A DNA stretch of 13,189 bases from Nitrososphaerales archaeon TH5895 (GTDB taxonomy: Archaea; Thermoproteota; Nitrososphaeria; Nitrososphaerales; Nitrososphaeraceae), in NCBI GenBank assembly GCA_014523695.1, contig JAATVS010000532.1:1-13189 (forward strand), in the 5' to 3' direction. Position numbers and translations under genes: made by a program. The notes beneath the pieces are model-generated. The model was not told the DNA's origin and did not search any database. It worked only from the letters and a program-made list of their open reading frames with translations. Below, one piece after another: positions 1 to 5,988 of the stretch. Position 1 is the first letter of the stretch. Every line of letters starts with the position of its first letter.

Positions 1-78
1 GAGGAGGCATATGTCAGATCGGACCCGTGACAGATAACCTGTTTCGGTTGCCCACTTTTCGGTTAGAGGGGTATTCAA
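1..78 (-). CDS. possible partial ORF coupled to the phosphoesterase gene, runs off left edge
   Basis: A minus-strand frame begins with TTG at 78-76, overlaps the TGA stop (77-75) of the phosphoesterase gene as TTGA, and stays open for 26 codons to the left edge. A four-base overlap of this kind is common between co-transcribed archaeal genes. I do not recognise the peptide, and 26 stop-free codons can occur by chance. A plus-strand frame entering from the left edge and ending at TAA near 113 is an equally unsupported alternative. Confidence 0.15.
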   Translation of the reverse strand, partial: MNTPLTEKWATETGYLSRVRSDICLL

Positions 79-830
79 ATTACAAATGGAAGCAACCTTT
101 CGTCACCTAACACGTATCCGTCCAAACATAATACAAAGGCCTGTTTAACATAGTCAGAAGATTTCGTTGCGTTTCTAATTATAGGTGACATAGAAACAGT
201 AGTGCTCTTTCTTCTAAAATCATTGGACGGAGTGATAAATCGATTAATAGAAGGCACAGTTACTAGGTCAAGATATCCCTCCTCGTTTCTAAAAACAGCG
301 CTTTTTTTAACCTTTAGGAATATCCAAACACGCTCACCATTTAGGTTGCTATCTGGTTTATTTAGAACTGGGTGCAAATGTCCCATTACTATTTTGTTTA
401 CGGCCGATTTTCTACGTGAGGGCATAGTGTGGCCATGTAAAAAAAGTGTATCACCAATCGTGATCCCTGTAGGACTAGCAATGGAAACGTCAGCGGGCGA
501 CAAACTCTCGATTTTTGCATCATGATTTCCTGGAATTAGGTAAACGGGATAATTGTTACTAAGATCCTTCAAGAAACGCGGTATGTGATACCACTCGATA
601 GAGTTGATATTCACGATTGAATCCTTAATGTCTCCCAACAGTATTATGCCCTGGGGTTTGAAACTTCTTATTATCGCATTCACCTCTGAAACTATTTCTT
701 GAGTGAAGAATTTGGAATTTATTTGGATACCCTTCTCCACAAGATTGTACTCGAAACCCAGGTGAAGATCAGATATAACAAGGTACTTAATTAGGGTGGA
801 GCCATGCCCATCATAGTACTTAAATGACAA
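75..830 (-). CDS. SbcD/Mre11-related archaeal metallophosphoesterase
   Basis: A 251-residue calcineurin-like metallophosphoesterase of the archaeal SbcD-related (ICC-like) type, predicted to be a cytosolic, metal-dependent phosphoesterase. The five metal-binding blocks are visible in order: DLHLG (21-25), GDIKD (66-70), GNHD (101-104), HGH (132-134) and GHLHP (150-154). The family usually has His in the second block (GDxKH) where this protein has Asp70. The physiological substrate is not established; in other archaea the gene often lies beside DNA helicase or repair genes, and no such neighbour is visible here. The start is TTG at 830. No ATG or GTG precedes motif I, so a shorter start would remove it. 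A minus-strand TATA-like element at 918-927 would give a leader of about 65 bases containing the 855-872 hairpin. Family assignment is firm; the start is less so. Confidence 0.85.
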   Translation of the reverse strand: MSFKYYDGHGSTLIKYLVISDLHLGFEYNLVEKGIQINSKFFTQEIVSEVNAIIRSFKPQGIILLGDIKDSIVNINSIEWYHIPRFLKDLSNNYPVYLIPGNHDAKIESLSPADVSIASPTGITIGDTLFLHGHTMPSRRKSAVNKIVMGHLHPVLNKPDSNLNGERVWIFLKVKKSAVFRNEEGYLDLVTVPSINRFITPSNDFRRKSTTVSMSPIIRNATKSSDYVKQAFVLCLDGYVLGDERLLPFVI

Positions 831-854
831 AGCGGCATGTGAAGCTATGATTTC

Positions 855-872
855 GATGTTAGTAATAACATC
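855..872. repeat. perfect 7-bp inverted repeat upstream of the phosphoesterase gene
   Basis: GATGTTA at 855-861 and TAACATC at 866-872 are perfect reverse complements around a GTAA spacer. The element ends 25 bases before the TTG start of the minus-strand phosphoesterase, so it could be an operator over the promoter or a hairpin in a 5' leader. No regulator is implied by sequence alone. Confidence 0.45.
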
Positions 873-997
873 TTATCTGTCAAGAACCGCTCTAATATCC
901 TTTCCATTATCTTCAGGAATATTATACAGAAAATCTTGATTCTAGGTTCCTTGGGGGCAGAAATAACCTTATTTATGAATATTCCACCGCCGTTATC

Positions 998-1234
998 TTC
1001 ATTACTGCGCTATGGCTCGCAACGGCAGATCAAGGAATGCAACTACTCATTGTTCTCTGCGTAACTCAGTAGCGGCGAGGAACAATACGGTTGCAAATTC
1101 ACCTTGAAGGGTGTATCGTAGTTTCACACTTATGCTTCACTCGTAAATCAAATAATATACCGGTCGAGTCAACGTTATCATTCCTAACTCGCGTTTATTT
1201 TCATATCCTCAATGATTAGGCGTAAATTTTTTTT
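998..1234 (+). ncRNA. speculative small RNA between a TATA-like box and a T8 tract
   Basis: A plus-strand TATA-like sequence (TTATTTATG, 968-976) predicts initiation near 998, and an uninterrupted T8 tract at 1227-1234 would serve as a U-rich archaeal termination signal. Nothing longer than about 31 codons is open between them. No known RNA family signature was recognised and no long stable helix is obvious by eye. Reported only because promoter- and terminator-like signals bracket a non-coding segment. Confidence 0.15.
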
Positions 1235-1285
1235 CCAAAGAGCAGTGAAAGGTTCAGGATGCTTAATTTAGAACACTTTGCGCTA

Positions 1286-1322
1286 GTGAAGTTCGGAAAG
1301 GTTAGACAATAATGGACTTCAC
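1286..1322. repeat. 9-bp stem-loop in gene-poor region
   Basis: GTGAAGTTC (1286-1294) pairs with GGACTTCAC (1314-1322) over nine positions, one of them a T-G wobble in the plus-strand RNA, with a 19-base loop. It lies outside any recognised gene and may be part of a structured RNA. A non-terminator role is favoured because no T tract follows directly. Confidence 0.45.
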
Positions 1323-1377
1323 ATAAGTTCTTGTGGAGGTTTTTAGATAATACGTAGTCGAACCTTGGAAAGGCGGA

Positions 1378-1512
1378 ATGAAAAAGCGGCTTTTGGATGC
1401 AGGTTCAACAAATTTTTATTCAAAAAAACTCCTTTCCTTAGCACCAAAATTCTTTCCGAGGCAATCGGCCATGAATTCGTTAATTGTACATCATAAATGC
1501 AATAGTAGCTGA
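1378..1512 (+). CDS. possible small basic protein, 44 codons
   Basis: An ATG ORF of 44 codons whose start lies 29 bases after the centre of a TATA-like element (GATAATAC, 1346-1353), the spacing expected for a leaderless archaeal mRNA. The N-terminus is basic (MKKRLLDAG...) and no known domain is recognised. It lies antisense to the likely 3' UTR of rps8e, and AT-rich DNA gives such arrangements by chance, so this is a weak candidate. Confidence 0.2.
   Translation: MKKRLLDAGSTNFYSKKLLSLAPKFFPRQSAMNSLIVHHKCNSS
1422..1428 (-). terminator. U-rich terminator of rps8e
   Basis: Seven consecutive A on the plus strand give U7 in the minus-strand transcript about 115 bases after the rps8e stop, flanked by further T-rich sequence. 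Archaeal RNA polymerase terminates at such U tracts without needing a hairpin. No better candidate lies between it and the stop codon. Confidence 0.4.
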
Positions 1513-1542
1513 GCTAAGTATTCAATATCCAGAACTAACGTA

Positions 1543-1929
1543 CTACTGGGAGATTTGAATTGCATTAACGCATCCGTGTTGTCCGGGTCTGGAAGTCACC
1601 TTTGCGGCGCCTAATTCAGTCTCAATGATCGCTCCCTTGTTTACTACTCCTCTTCTTTCATAATCCCTATTTGCAGGATTCCTAATTACCTGTGAAATAA
1701 TTGTCTTTTGAGTCTTTCTAGTTTCTGGGTTAGTCACATTAGCAAATTCTGAGCTTTTCAACGCGGTTTTATAATTGCCACCTCTAGTTCTTCGTGAAAC
1801 AGAGATAGTTTTACCTACTAGTGCCTCGTTAGGGTATCGATCGATCTCGTATTTCTTTCTACTTCGGGAGGGAGTAATTTTGCCGCCGGTGTATTTTCTG
1901 CCAGTGAGGTTCTCTATGGACTTGCGCAT
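1543..1929 (-). CDS. rps8e: 30S ribosomal protein S8e
   Basis: A 128-residue ribosomal protein of the S8e family, found in archaea and eukaryotes but not bacteria; it is an rRNA-binding component of the small ribosomal subunit. Family features include the basic N-terminus with TGGK (14-17), the RKKYE segment that follows it, the strongly basic RRTRGGN stretch, and the C-terminal region with TSRPGQHGCVNA. The length is typical for archaeal S8e. The ATG start is supported by a minus-strand TATA-like box centred near 1957, 28 bases upstream, implying a leaderless or nearly leaderless mRNA. It follows scpB on the same strand after 91 bases and appears to have its own promoter. Confidence 0.96.
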   Translation of the reverse strand: MRKSIENLTGRKYTGGKITPSRSRKKYEIDRYPNEALVGKTISVSRRTRGGNYKTALKSSEFANVTNPETRKTQKTIISQVIRNPANRDYERRGVVNKGAIIETELGAAKVTSRPGQHGCVNAIQISQ

Positions 1930-1952
1930 AATAAACCAACGTCCGAAAGGGG

Positions 1953-1963
1953 TAATTTAATAC
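1953..1963 (-). promoter_or_regulatory. TATA box of rps8e
   Basis: On the minus strand this reads GTATTAAATTA, centred 28 bases before the rps8e ATG. That position predicts transcription starting within a few bases of the start codon, independent of the upstream scpAB operon. Confidence 0.5.
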
Positions 1964-1984
1964 TTTTCAATTGTCTGTCAGTTT

Positions 1985-2009
1985 CCTTGGAAAACATCTA
2001 GCGCCAAGG
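1985..2009. repeat. 6-bp inverted repeat between scpB and rps8e
   Basis: CCTTGG (1985-1990) and CCAAGG (2004-2009) are reverse complements separated by 13 bases, just after the scpB stop on the minus strand. It could stabilise or end the scpAB transcript, but no T tract follows, so its role is unclear. Confidence 0.3.
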
Positions 2010-2020
2010 TGATCCAAGAC

Positions 2021-2551
2021 CTACGATTTACCAGCTGAAACCAGATTTCTTTTCAACATATCCAGGTTTGGAATACCAAAATAACTTATGAATTTCTCGG
2101 TGGTCTTGTACACTTTCAATCTGCCCAATGCTTCATGTTTAACAAATCCGTGACTATGTAATTCCTTCAGATGAGAATATACTTGGGAACCTCTAATACG
2201 CAGTAGCCTAGTAGATGTAACTGGTTGCTCATATGCGACGTAAGATAAGGTCTTTAAAGACGCTTGTGACAAAATAGGCTGATGTGAAAACTTTCTAACA
2301 ATCGATAGATAGATGGGTTTCACCTGCAAGACAAAAGTACCATCCTCTAACTTCGCTATTTCCAAAGCCTTTAGCTGAGAATTAATCGTATTCATTAGTT
2401 CCTTAATGACTTGAATGGTTTTTTCTCTCGAAGTAATTCCTGAAGCCTTAACGAGCTCATCGACTGACATCGGTTTCCCAGAACAATAAAGAGCAACCTC
2501 GATACGCGCCCTAACTTCATCTTGCAATAGACCCTTCTCCTTCATTTTCAT
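2021..2551 (-). CDS. scpB: segregation and condensation protein ScpB
   Basis: ScpB is the winged-helix accessory subunit of the SMC-ScpA-ScpB complex and acts in chromosome organisation and segregation. The 176-residue form chosen here shows the family pattern: an N-terminal winged helix opening with RIEVALYCSGKPMSVDELVKASGI, a middle LEIA..DGTFVLQVKPIY block, LKTLSYVAYEQPVT, a RGSQVYSHLKEL helix, and the C-terminal GFVKHEALGRLKVYKTTEKFISYFG. The frame is open back to an ATG at 2632, but that start would overlap scpA by 62 bases and add a non-homologous basic tail. The ATG at 2551 leaves a 19-base gap after scpA and begins just before the conserved domain, so it is preferred. It is very likely co-transcribed with scpA. 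Confidence 0.92.
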   Translation of the reverse strand: MKMKEKGLLQDEVRARIEVALYCSGKPMSVDELVKASGITSREKTIQVIKELMNTINSQLKALEIAKLEDGTFVLQVKPIYLSIVRKFSHQPILSQASLKTLSYVAYEQPVTSTRLLRIRGSQVYSHLKELHSHGFVKHEALGRLKVYKTTEKFISYFGIPNLDMLKRNLVSAGKS

Positions 2552-2570
2552 ATCAAGGTTTACACTACGC

Positions 2571-3296
2571 CTATGGCGAACCGTCTTGTACTTGGCATAA
2601 CAAGATGTCTTTGCTGTCACTAGTTTGTTCAATACGTATGGTGCCCTTCAAGGCCAGGTACAACATTGCCAGAAAGCATCTCGCACTCGATAGTGCGTCC
2701 ATATCTGCGATCAAATTACTAAATAACTCATTTCCTTGTTCGAAAACCCTGGTACGGATCATCGTCTCGAACTGAGCCAAGATTTCCTCGATTTTTATAA
2801 AGTATTCTTCAAATGAAAAGTCCTCAACTGGTTCTATACTAATACGTGGTTTACGTGTCCCTGATTCTGTAAGGCTGGATATCATGCTCTCTAACACTGA
2901 TAGGAGCTCTTGAAGCGAAACAGGATAACTTGACTCGTATCGAAAAGGTATTGTAAGAGGGCTTAGATTCTCAATGGGAACTTCATCTGGATGGCTTGAC
3001 GGTTTACTTTTCTTTTCTGACATACTCTGCAACTTGAAAATGCTTTCTACCTTAATCCGGTGTATCATCGATGACGAAAGGGCAGCAATACCACAAATTC
3101 TCAAATCCTTGTACTTGACTCTTTCAAGAATATCCAGTAGCATTCGTAGCATTGACGCAACATCAATATCCCATGCATCCCTTTTCAAGATAAGAGAAGG
3201 ATTAAATAAAACATCTATAGGAGGCTCAGAAAGCTTTTTTCTTTCATTCCCAGAAATCCTACTTGTTAGATCTTGATTTTCACCTGTTCTAGACAT
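2571..3296 (-). CDS. scpA: segregation and condensation protein ScpA (kleisin)
   Basis: A 241-residue kleisin that bridges SMC heads in the prokaryotic condensin. The N-terminal SMC-neck-binding region contains RDAWDIDVASMLRMLLDILE (39-58), the KYKDLRICGIAALSSSMIHRI helix (from 61) matches the ScpA core, and the C-terminal winged helix has FLAMLYLALKGTIRIEQ (208-224). Residues about 90-155 form a polar Ser/Lys/Pro-rich linker, as is usual for kleisins. ATG at 3296 is the start; a minus-strand TATA-like element at 3340-3346 gives a leader of roughly 20 bases. It is followed by scpB after 19 bases. The protein is divergent, but pairing with scpB makes the call secure. Confidence 0.9.
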   Translation of the reverse strand: MSRTGENQDLTSRISGNERKKLSEPPIDVLFNPSLILKRDAWDIDVASMLRMLLDILERVKYKDLRICGIAALSSSMIHRIKVESIFKLQSMSEKKSKPSSHPDEVPIENLSPLTIPFRYESSYPVSLQELLSVLESMISSLTESGTRKPRISIEPVEDFSFEEYFIKIEEILAQFETMIRTRVFEQGNELFSNLIADMDALSSARCFLAMLYLALKGTIRIEQTSDSKDILLCQVQDGSP

Positions 3297-3339
3297 TTTT
3301 TCTTTCTATCCCGTTTCATAATGTTATCCTTGGTTTGAA

Positions 3340-3361
3340 TATATTAGTGTTCAAATTTGAA
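3340..3361 (-). promoter_or_regulatory. scpAB promoter with adjacent 12-bp palindrome
   Basis: The minus-strand TATA-like TAATATA (3346-3340) lies about 46 bases before the scpA ATG. Immediately upstream, 3350-3361 is the perfect palindrome TTCAAATTTGAA, sitting where a BRE or a repressor or activator site would be. The palindrome is real in the sequence; its function is inferred. Confidence 0.4.
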
Positions 3362-3453
3362 ACCCTCGCAGCTCAATGACCTATTGTTTGAATTCATTTA
3401 TCATGATGTACAATTCACCTTTGGTCTAGACCTGTTCTAGGCTAATGACTTCA

Positions 3454-3462
3454 TTTAAATAA
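3454..3462 (+). promoter_or_regulatory. TATA box of the M50 protease gene
   Basis: TTTAAATAA is centred 27 bases before the TTG at 3485, so transcription should start at or next to that codon. This supports TTG as a leaderless start; two in-frame TAG codons lie just upstream of it. Confidence 0.55.
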
Positions 3463-3484
3463 CCAAATATCGTTATAGTAGAAG

Positions 3485-4720
3485 TTGGGAAACCAGGAAC
3501 AAAGCAATAAAGTACGCGCTGAAATTAAGTTTCCATTAATTCTAATTCATACTCCCTATGGATTGAGTTTTTTCGATAAAGTAGCAGGTAGTAAAATTGC
3601 AAGATTTTATGCGAGGTTTAATACATATCTTATGCCACTCATAACTGCTTTAGCTGTGTTTTTGATAGTGGGTTCGCTAATGGTTCTCTTTTCCAACGGA
3701 GCGGCTCGGGAAGGGGTTAGGGATATAGGACCTCAATCAAATCTCCTTATCCCCGGGTTGAATCCATATCTGCCATGGACGTACGGTTGGATTGCTTTAG
3801 TTTTAACGATTATCATACATGAAGCGGGACACGGGATCGTAGCCAGGGTGTACGGCGTGAAGGTGGAGTCTACAGGATTGGTACTTATTCTAGGTATCCC
3901 TATCGGAGCATTTGTCAATATAGAAAGGGAAGAGTTGGCTAGAACTAAGTTAAAGGAAAAGAGCGCAATTCTCACGGCAGGTCCCATGAACAATATGATA
4001 GTGGCGGGGCTTTCCCTCGGTTTGCTCTATATTGTTGTCTCAACACTCGTGCCGTTGCCACAACAGGATAGCACCCAATACGGAGTGGAGATTATGACTG
4101 TAGGTGATGGTTCGCTTGCAAATTCAATTGGCTTAAAGAAGGGAGATGTAGTCTTGGACATCGAAGGAGATAGAGTAGAGCACATTGAGGATTTGAGCAG
4201 GCTTCTTCAATCAAATTTGGGAAATAATGTGGCAATCACATGGAAGGATACTAACGATCAGGAAATTACAAAAATTGCATCGATCCCCGCTAGAGTACAA
4301 CCCAATACAGGCATTCTTGGAGTTACTATCACAAATGTATCACCAGATCCGGAACTCGTTCTGAGTCGATACAAGAGTGCCTTCGGATCTAATCCAATTG
4401 CGATTCTTCTTCCACCCACTATGGCGGAAGGTTCAGTGCCTTACTCTGACCTAATGGCATCTAAATACTCGTCAACTCTCGGATCCTCTTTTCCAATTAT
4501 CGCTAACTTCCTCTTTTGGCTATGGTTCATCAACTTTAATGTAGGAATCTTCAACGCATTGCCAATAGGACCACTTGATGGGGGCCAATTATATAACTCA
4601 CTGATCGAAAGAAAAGTTAGTGCAGGTTCAACTCGTCTCAAAAACGCATCTCTAATCTTGACGCTTGTGATGGTGACGATTGTGGCCATATCTTTCATAT
4701 TGCCGTGGATACTAAGGTAG
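3485..4720 (+). CDS. site-2 protease family protein (peptidase M50) with PDZ domain
   Basis: A 411-residue intramembrane zinc metalloprotease of the S2P/RseP type, predicted to cut membrane-embedded substrates such as anti-regulators or signal-peptide remnants. Visible in order are a hydrophobic segment near 49-70, the HEAGH zinc motif (112-116) in a transmembrane helix, a conserved hydrophobic block with GIPIGAFV (137-144), another membrane segment near 170-190, a PDZ domain at about 199-255 (NSIGLKKGDVVLDIEG), the second catalytic motif NALPIGPLDGG (357-367) supplying the zinc-binding Asp, and a C-terminal helix (388-409). All catalytic residues are present. The start is TTG at 3485, preceded by in-frame TAG codons and a well-placed TATA box. 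It is divergent from scpA by 188 bases. The substrate is unknown. Confidence 0.93.
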   Translation: MGNQEQSNKVRAEIKFPLILIHTPYGLSFFDKVAGSKIARFYARFNTYLMPLITALAVFLIVGSLMVLFSNGAAREGVRDIGPQSNLLIPGLNPYLPWTYGWIALVLTIIIHEAGHGIVARVYGVKVESTGLVLILGIPIGAFVNIEREELARTKLKEKSAILTAGPMNNMIVAGLSLGLLYIVVSTLVPLPQQDSTQYGVEIMTVGDGSLANSIGLKKGDVVLDIEGDRVEHIEDLSRLLQSNLGNNVAITWKDTNDQEITKIASIPARVQPNTGILGVTITNVSPDPELVLSRYKSAFGSNPIAILLPPTMAEGSVPYSDLMASKYSSTLGSSFPIIANFLFWLWFINFNVGIFNALPIGPLDGGQLYNSLIERKVSAGSTRLKNASLILTLVMVTIVAISFILPWILR

Positions 4721-4830
4721 TAGAATAACTGGCAAAGATCCCCTTTTGTATGAAATTATTCTATTCAGAGGTCATTCGTAACCCCCCATCCCAGTAGGTT
4801 CATGCTATCACAAGTGATCTAATTTCGACA

Positions 4831-4863
4831 GTGCTAATAGTTTAAGGATCTAGATATTAGCAC
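4831..4863. repeat. perfect 9-bp inverted repeat upstream of the FilR1-like regulator
   Basis: GTGCTAATA (4831-4839) and TATTAGCAC (4855-4863) are exact reverse complements with a 15-base spacer. The repeat ends 17 bases before the TATA-like box at 4881-4888. A smaller dyad, ATCAC-AA-GTGAT, lies at 4807-4818. The layout suits an operator for a dimeric winged-helix protein, possibly the product of the gene just downstream, but it could also form a hairpin in the M50 3' UTR. Confidence 0.55.
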
Positions 4864-4880
4864 ATGCTGCCTAAAGAAAC

Positions 4881-4888
4881 TAATATTT
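4881..4888 (+). promoter_or_regulatory. TATA box of the FilR1-like regulator gene
   Basis: TAATATTT is centred about 31 bases before the ATG at 4916. This predicts initiation within about five bases of the start codon. Confidence 0.45.
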
Positions 4889-4915
4889 GAAACCGGATCA
4901 AATAGATGATAGTGT

Positions 4916-5779
4916 ATGAAAATGCATACAAACGGTGATGAGGATGATTATTCTCCGTCGATTAGTGAATATGAACATACTGAACACATTTTCTTTGAAC
5001 TTGCAAGCGAACACAGATTGCAAATCTTATTCAAATTGCATAAGGAGAAGACAAAGCTGGCCAAGCTTGCACGAGATCTTGACGTAACAATGCAAGAGGT
5101 ACATCGAAATCTCAACAGACTCTTTGAGGCGGGGCTGATTGAAAAAGATTCAAGTGGTAACTTTTCACTATCCACTTTTGGGAATATTATCATTAGGCAG
5201 ATTTCGACTTTCAGCTATCTGTCTACTTACCAGAACTACTTTTCAGAACACGTAGCCGGAGATATACCAATGAAGTTCATTTACAGAATAGGTGCCCTTA
5301 ATAAATGTGAGTACATCAATGGAATCGTTGCCGTAATTGAAAGATGGAAAAAGATGTATGAAGAGTCTGAAGAGTATATTTGTGCAATGCTACCTCAAAT
5401 TCCGCTAGAGCTTATCGAAGCGATTTTGCCTCGCATTAAAAATAAGAAACTAAAATTTAGCTACATCCTGCCGCAGAATGCACAAGTTCCTAGGAAGCGT
5501 ATGGACCTGCTTAAACAGGTTGGCTATCAGGATTTGTTGAAAAGTGGAGAAGTTGAGCGGAGAATGATCGACAGAATCCAGGTTGCAGTGGTTCTGAATG
5601 AACAACAAGCTACTGTGATCTTCCCCAATTCTAAAGGGATTACCGATATGACTTCCATGTTCTATAGTAATGGTTCTATCGATGGTGAGGGGCTTTTCCA
5701 TGACTGGTGTCTGGATTTTTTCAGATATAATTGGTACAATTCAAAATCCTTTGATGAGAGCAAACTGGTGGAGGTGTAG
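4916..5779 (+). CDS. FilR1-like winged-helix transcriptional regulator
   Basis: A 287-residue putative DNA-binding regulator. Residues about 24-95 form a winged helix (HRLQILFKLHKEKTKLAKLA, then VTMQEVHRNLNRLFEAGLIEK, then a wing). The rest resembles the middle/effector domain of the archaeal FilR1-type family (formerly DUF1724), ending in the aromatic GLFHDWCLDFFRYNWYNS block (259-276) typical of these proteins. FilR1 was named for control of filament formation and methanogenesis in a methanogen; relatives are abundant in Nitrososphaerota, mostly without known ligand or target. ATG at 4916 is chosen, with a second in-frame ATG two codons later. It stands alone between promoter-like sequences. 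The inverted repeat at 4831-4863 is a candidate autoregulatory site. Confidence 0.8.
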   Translation: MKMHTNGDEDDYSPSISEYEHTEHIFFELASEHRLQILFKLHKEKTKLAKLARDLDVTMQEVHRNLNRLFEAGLIEKDSSGNFSLSTFGNIIIRQISTFSYLSTYQNYFSEHVAGDIPMKFIYRIGALNKCEYINGIVAVIERWKKMYEESEEYICAMLPQIPLELIEAILPRIKNKKLKFSYILPQNAQVPRKRMDLLKQVGYQDLLKSGEVERRMIDRIQVAVVLNEQQATVIFPNSKGITDMTSMFYSNGSIDGEGLFHDWCLDFFRYNWYNSKSFDESKLVEV

Positions 5780-5955
5780 AATTTGAGGAACCATCTACAA
5801 CCCGTTACCCTACCCAAAGACCCATAAATCAGATATCCATTTATTGGTTACACCAAATGTAAATTGCGAATCAAGAAGATATATTAATGGTTTAGCTTAG
5901 TATTTAGTAGCCCGTCCTGGTAGAATACCTTTTAGCTAATGCTTTGAGTTGACAG

Positions 5956-5962
5956 TATAATA
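5956..5962 (+). promoter_or_regulatory. TATA box of the FttA-like gene
   Basis: TATAATA is centred 30 bases before the TTG at 5989. It supports a nearly leaderless mRNA starting at TTG rather than at the out-of-frame ATG at 5979, which meets a stop after seven codons. Confidence 0.5.
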
Positions 5963-5988
5963 CCTTAGTGGGTTGGAAATGAATCGAT

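Larger units (their letters stand above)
831..1542. other. gene-poor intergenic stretch between phosphoesterase and rps8e
   Basis: About 710 bases without a convincing protein gene on either strand. The longest ATG ORFs are 30-44 codons. The stretch contains a 7-bp hairpin (855-872), a plus-strand TATA-like box (968-976), a T8 tract on the plus strand (1227-1234), a 9-bp stem-loop (1286-1322) and an A7 tract (1422-1428) that reads as U7 on the minus strand downstream of rps8e. I found no tRNA, 5S rRNA, SRP RNA or RNase P RNA signature. It may encode a small RNA, or be a decayed gene. Confidence 0.6.

Noticed and set aside
847..939. 30-codon plus-strand ATG ORF with a TATA-like box upstream.
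   Set aside because: Its hydrophobic sequence shows no family feature and it overlaps the phosphoesterase promoter region; chance is sufficient.
1060..1085. Short resemblance to a conserved 23S rRNA segment (CTCAGTAGCGGCGAG).
   Set aside because: Only about 14 bases match what I remember of domain I of 23S rRNA, and the flanking bases do not continue the match, so chance similarity is more likely than an rRNA fragment.
1047..1127. 26-codon minus-strand GTG ORF with a TATA-like element near 1155.
   Set aside because: Very short and no recognisable motif; TATA-like words are frequent in this AT-rich stretch.
2552..2632. Longer scpB start (ATG at 2632).
   Set aside because: It would overlap scpA by 62 bases and add 27 residues with no similarity to ScpB; the ATG at 2551 fits better.
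4934..4975. C/D-box-like elements (GTGATGA ... CTGA) at the start of the FilR1-like gene.
   Set aside because: They lie inside a well-supported coding sequence, and no C' or D' pair or terminal stem is evident.
5783..5827. 14-codon TTG ORF just after the regulator stop with a GGAGGTG sequence upstream.
   Set aside because: The GGAGGTG is coding sequence for the regulator's last residues and the ORF is too short and featureless to support.
5880..5945. tRNA-like words (TTAGCTTAG, GCCCGTCCTGGTAGAATACC) before the FttA-like gene.
   Set aside because: No T-arm, anticodon arm or acceptor pairing can be assembled around them.
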